Below the pieces are notes generated by a model. It was not told the DNA's origin. It saw only the letters and a list, made by a program, of their open reading frames with translations, and did no database searches. The translations under genes and the position numbers were made by a program. A stretch of DNA of 64,000 nt from Anaspis maculata (lineage: Eukaryota > Arthropoda > Insecta > Coleoptera > Scraptiidae). Positions 60,327-64,000 of the stretch are shown piece by piece. The stretch is from NCBI GenBank assembly GCA_949128115.1, contig OX421968.1:2542001-2606000 (forward strand), read 5' to 3'. Numbering within the stretch: position 1 is the stretch's first letter; every line of letters begins with the position of its first letter.

Positions 60327-60658
60327 GCAAAGCATCATGCAAAGCATGACACTTGATTACTCTCACCTCACGCTCACGCAAATTGTTTTGTTGTTTTTTT
60401 TTCGAAGGACCACCATGTTTCTTTAGACAACAACGCAGAATTAGATTGATCACTTTTGTCAACAAAATATAAACCCTAGCTTCAAATTGTTGAATGGACG
60501 GACCCGTGTTTGCTCAAAATAAAGGTGAACAAAAATGGTGTTAGTAACAGTAATATTTTCTGCAAATTTTTCAAAAGCTTTGCTTTTTGCTCGAGTTGTG
60601 TCGTGAGAATTAATACAAAAAAACTGAAGCAGCCATTTCCAAATATATGTTTGAAACA

Positions 60659-60815
60659 ATAGGGGATGGATGACGTCCCTCCCACCGGCACAAGTAGTTT
60701 ATTCAGTAATTGTCAAATTTGATTTTTTCCCCGATTTTAAATGCCGGGACGTCATATTGCAGAAGGGGGAAATGTCAAATAGGGGATGACCCCCTTTCAC
60801 CGGCACAAGTCAAAG
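60659..60815 (+). repeat. Direct repeat of an AATAGGGGATG block
   Basis: AATAGGGGATGGATGACGTC with CACCGGCACAAGT recurs about 120 bases later as AATAGGGGATGACCCCCTTT with CACCGGCACAAGT. A GGGACGTCAT lies between them. Confidence 0.7.
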
Positions 60816-61911
60816 CAAGGAAAGCGGAGTGTGTGTGCGGTGCGCGGAGAGGTACTTGATCAGTTCACTCAAGTGGTCGGTCTAGAGTTGAACTAGTGCG
60901 TAGGTCCTCTGGTTCTGATGGCTCTCAAAAACAGATAATAGAAAAATCTATTTTTTTTCGAAACTACATACTTGTACGCTAAACTTTGCAGAGCTATGAG
61001 CTGATGACGGCTCAAAATTTGCAGATGAAAGTCTGTTGAGCTTTACAGATGTCAATTATAATAATGGATTGTTATTAATCAAGGGCGGTGACTTGAGTGC
61101 ATCTGAATAATAAACTACACATCAAAACAGAATTCAAAAGGGCGTATAGAGTGCGGTCGGTGTCTCTGGAGCGGAGGTCTGATTTCGGAAGTTTTAGACG
61201 CTCTTCACCACCGAGTAGTGAGTGAGTGCGAGTACAACTCCCGATTAGTCGATTACCTAGTTTAAATGAGAAAGAAATAAGATGATCAAGTTTTGAGACG
61301 ATACCCTGAACCGTCGTGTCTAGTTTCCGTTGAAATTGTTATTTTATCTTCCACGAGTCCATGGCAATCGCGTTTACCTGAAAACTATGCGTCCTAGAAA
61401 TGATATGTTTATTTCGTCGTGCTCGTTTTATCCTCCTATGTTTTTCCATGATATGCTTTTTCCGTGCGATATTTTTTCCGATGTTTTTTCAGCGATGATT
61501 TTTCCCAGATCAATCAGGATAGAATTTGGCGTAACGTCTTTAAGTTGATGTTTTTCTGGTGTTCTGGCAGAAAGAGCAGCACGTCTATTAATTGTTCTTT
61601 TGGGTGTAGTAATACCATTTTTGATAAGGGTTTCAGTTGATTGACGGTCGCAATAAACGAAATCCAAGTGACAAAAACGAAGAAGTTCACTTTTTCGAGT
61701 AACACGATTCAAGGATATCAATTAGTTCAAAGTTACAAATGAGATATAGTACGTTCACTCCTACCATGATTCTAGTCGGCTCGGCTGTGAGATTGTTTCT
61801 AAGTTTCCAAATATGAAATATTGACAATCTCCATTCTCCAGAACTTTGCGGTTGGCTGCTCCGGCGATATTCGGCACAATAATTCACGACGAGACACGGA
61901 GTTGTCCGGAC
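60816..61911. other. No gene recognised
   Basis: Unique-looking DNA. A 97-codon minus frame at 61428 has no family resemblance. The last 8 bases (61904-61911) are the target duplication of the next element. Confidence 0.45.
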
Positions 61912-62126
61912 TAGGGCATCTAATTCCGAGACATAACGGAAATCCCGGGATATCGGGATTGAGAATTTCAGATCCCGGCATCCCGGGATATTCGGGATTT
62001 CTCAAATGATACAGCTTTTCACTTCAGTTGAGTAAAAAACAGAGTCAATGCAAGCAACACAGATCATTCAAGTAAGTATTTACATCATCATTTTGTACTG
62101 ATTGTACTGAACGAATAAAATCTTAT

Positions 62127-62171
<45 letters not shown>

Positions 62172-62539
62172 ATCTGACACCAATATTAGTATTTTATTGG
62201 ATTTATTGGATTTATTTGGCATAAATAAAACATCGCGGTTGCATTGCAATAATGCATGCTTTCTTCGAGAAAGCAAAAAATACTTGCCGAGGGAAAAAAA
62301 TATAGTTTTTCTTTAATTTATTCTAGTTTACTTTTATTTAATGAGTTTGGACATGTTCTTAAGTTTTCAAGGGTCGGTATTTTTCATTTTCATATGAAAT
62401 TATGATGTGCTTACTTTAATTATCTGCGTTTCTTGTGTTTACTCAATTTTTATTCAACTAAGGTAAAAAGATGCATCATTTCAAAAATCCCGGGATTTTC
62501 GGGTGAAAACCTAACGAGATCCCGGGATTGGATGCCCTA
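61912..62539. mobile_element. hAT-type non-autonomous element, 628 bases
   Basis: The ends TAGGGCATC and GATGCCCTA are exact complements and are followed inward by AATTCCGAGA and TCCCGGGATTG. Perfect 8-bp duplications GTCCGGAC flank both sides (61904-61911, 62540-62547) and fit the hAT target pattern nTnnnnAn. Clusters of ATCCCGGGAT near both ends may be transposase-binding subterminal repeats. The interior holds an (ATCT)n run and no open frame. Confidence 0.92.
62128..62173. repeat. (ATCT)n microsatellite
   Basis: Eleven or more units inside the hAT element. Confidence 0.95.
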
Positions 62540-62547
62540 GTCCGGAC

Positions 62548-63291
62548 CACTTTTGAAACACATTTTTTGCGCATTCCCTCTGCAGATAGATGGAACATTT
62601 TTGCGGACGCTTTTTTCGGAAAATGTAATAATTTTTCGACCTTTTTTTAATTTTCGCCAATGAACAAATAAATAAAGCAGCCTTGACATTTGACAGTTGT
62701 CGAAAATATTCTTGACCTCCCGAAGCCAGTTCAACTTTCCGATGCTTCAAACTAAAAATTTACAAGCTCTTCATCCAAAATAAGGTGCTCCAGTTCCAGT
62801 CGAAAAGACACGCTAGCCCCTTGAGAATTTTTGGCAAAACTAGGATCCCCACCGTGGTTTGCCACGAGCAGAACAATTTTTGTGTGAAAAGTTGAATATA
62901 TCAAATTTCAAAAAAAAATCTGCCGCTCAAAGTTGCGTATTGGACCGAAATTGATTTTAGTACCTTCAATTTGCGATTTGCTTTCATTTTGGGGCTTGCT
63001 TGGACGAGTTTTTGTCGGCCCTGATCCCTGAATGACCGCCGTCAAGAAGACTTGATTGAAGGCGGCCCCGTGCGGTTTTGATGTCTAAATGACCGTAACA
63101 CAGCTCTGCGCCCCCTAGTCGCACTTCACGTATGACAAGGTCAGTTTTCCAAGATCTTACTATGAATTTGACAGGAAACAACTTTACTTCCAGAGAAGCC
63201 AGTTTTACACCAGGTAAAGAGGCGGCAAGCCTTCAATGCTGAAGTTGAAAATTTACCCAGCCAACTAGAATCACAGTACAAGTGAACCTTC
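62548..63291. other. No feature recognised
   Basis: A minus-strand frame at 62984-63181 lies in a more GC-rich patch but resembles no family I know. Confidence 0.45.
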
Positions 63292-64000
63292 TACAGGGTG
63301 TTCGGGTCTGGTTATTACAAACTTTGAGGGATGATTCCCCATCAAAAATAAATCCGAAAGAACACAAAAATCATGGTCCTAAAATGCTTCCAAAAAGATA
63401 CAGGGTGTTGAAGTTGACTTTTTCAAGTCGTTTTTTCACCGTAACTTTTGAACCGTTAAACCGATTTTGATCAAATTTGAACCAAAGTTCAGTCAACTGA
63501 GTCTCCATCGAATAATTATACCACAATTTATCAAAAATCTCTGGGGGTGTAGATAATAGGAGACTGTCTCCTGTTTTTATCCTTTCCGATTATTTTTCAA
63601 AATTGTTTATATTTTCAGATTCGACGTTCAATTTGGAAGAAAAAGTTACTCTTGCAAAATTTTTATTAGAGGCTTCATTCTCAAGATATTTGGGTTTGAA
63701 AAATTGGAAAACAACACGAAATCGCCACTTTTCAGGGCCCAAATTGTTTTTTTTTCTGAAAAACTTCATGTTTCTAAGCGAAAATGGTGGTTTATCAACT
63801 TAAAACACCTGGAAAACTCATTCTAGTTGACGAATCATGGGTTTTCTTGAATTCTAATTTTCAGGCCCAGGAAAGTGGCGATTTCAAGATGTTTTCCGAA
63901 GTTTCAATCGCAAATATCTCGAAAACGAAGCCTTAGTTCACAATTTTGCAGGAGTAACTTTATCTTCTAAATTGATCGTAGAATCCGAAAATATCAACAA
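63292..64000. repeat. Left part of a foldback-type element, cut by the window end
   Basis: It starts TACAGGGTGTTCGGGTC, then carries the dispersed repeat GGTTATTACAAACTTTGAGG. A second TACAGGGTGTTGAAG lies near 63400. The following interior (AGAGGCTTCATTCTCAAGAT, CTCGAAAACGAAGCCT) folds back within 63660-63940 and matches interiors at 50800-51150. The right end is outside the window. Confidence 0.75.

Noticed and set aside
62984..63181. Minus frame with LGGAELCYGHLDIKTARGR
   Set aside because: It looked protein-like because the patch is GC-richer, but I recognise no family and neighbouring frames are equally open.

Overview
The window is nuclear DNA from an animal, almost certainly an insect. 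It holds a split gene with short GT-AG introns (56 to 90 bases are common) and a few multi-kilobase ones, and the rest is AT-rich sequence crowded with small inverted-repeat elements. The many short runs of the GTAGGTAC/CCTACC type and the abundance of foldback elements suggest a sap-feeding hemipteran. That lineage guess is an inference and rests on composition only.

Region 1 (1-11275) is the 3' two thirds of an inositol 1,4,5-trisphosphate receptor gene (Itpr) on the + strand. Seventeen exons join in frame into 1,819 codons and a stop at 10710. They cover the second RIH region, the RIH-associated region, the six-helix channel domain with its GGGIGD filter, and the C-terminal tail. The ligand-binding N terminus lies upstream of the window. 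The 4 kb intron at 2184-6179 holds foldback repeats and a possible alternative first exon (5768-5830) that would splice in phase to give a channel-only isoform.

Region 2 (11276-17197) is intergenic. It holds two inverted copies of one terminal-inverted-repeat element, two small palindromes, a tRNA-like SINE head and a foldback built from ATGGCGG-containing repeats.

Region 3 (17198-64000) begins with a TATA motif and one convincing first coding exon (17454-17613). Its N terminus carries an RFRV kinase-docking motif and its phase-1 donor falls where potassium-chloride cotransporter (KCC, SLC12) genes are split. No further exon of that gene was recognised in the remaining 46 kb, which therefore looks like a very long first intron or intergenic DNA.

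That 46 kb is a repeat graveyard. I counted about a dozen foldback elements of 0.1-1.3 kb, many ending in TACAGGGTG or close variants. There are also three hAT-type non-autonomous elements with readable 8-bp target duplications, tRNA-derived SINEs, a decayed reverse-transcriptase LINE (23.2-24.8 kb, minus), an RNase H remnant (46.9-47.2 kb, plus), a 5'-truncated LINE tail nested inside a foldback that is itself inside a larger foldback (50.6-53.7 kb), a 118-bp tandem array and several microsatellites.

The two host genes are both ion-handling proteins (ER calcium release and chloride extrusion), but nothing in the sequence shows that they act together. The most unusual property of the window is the density of long, well-matched inverted repeats inside likely transcribed introns.
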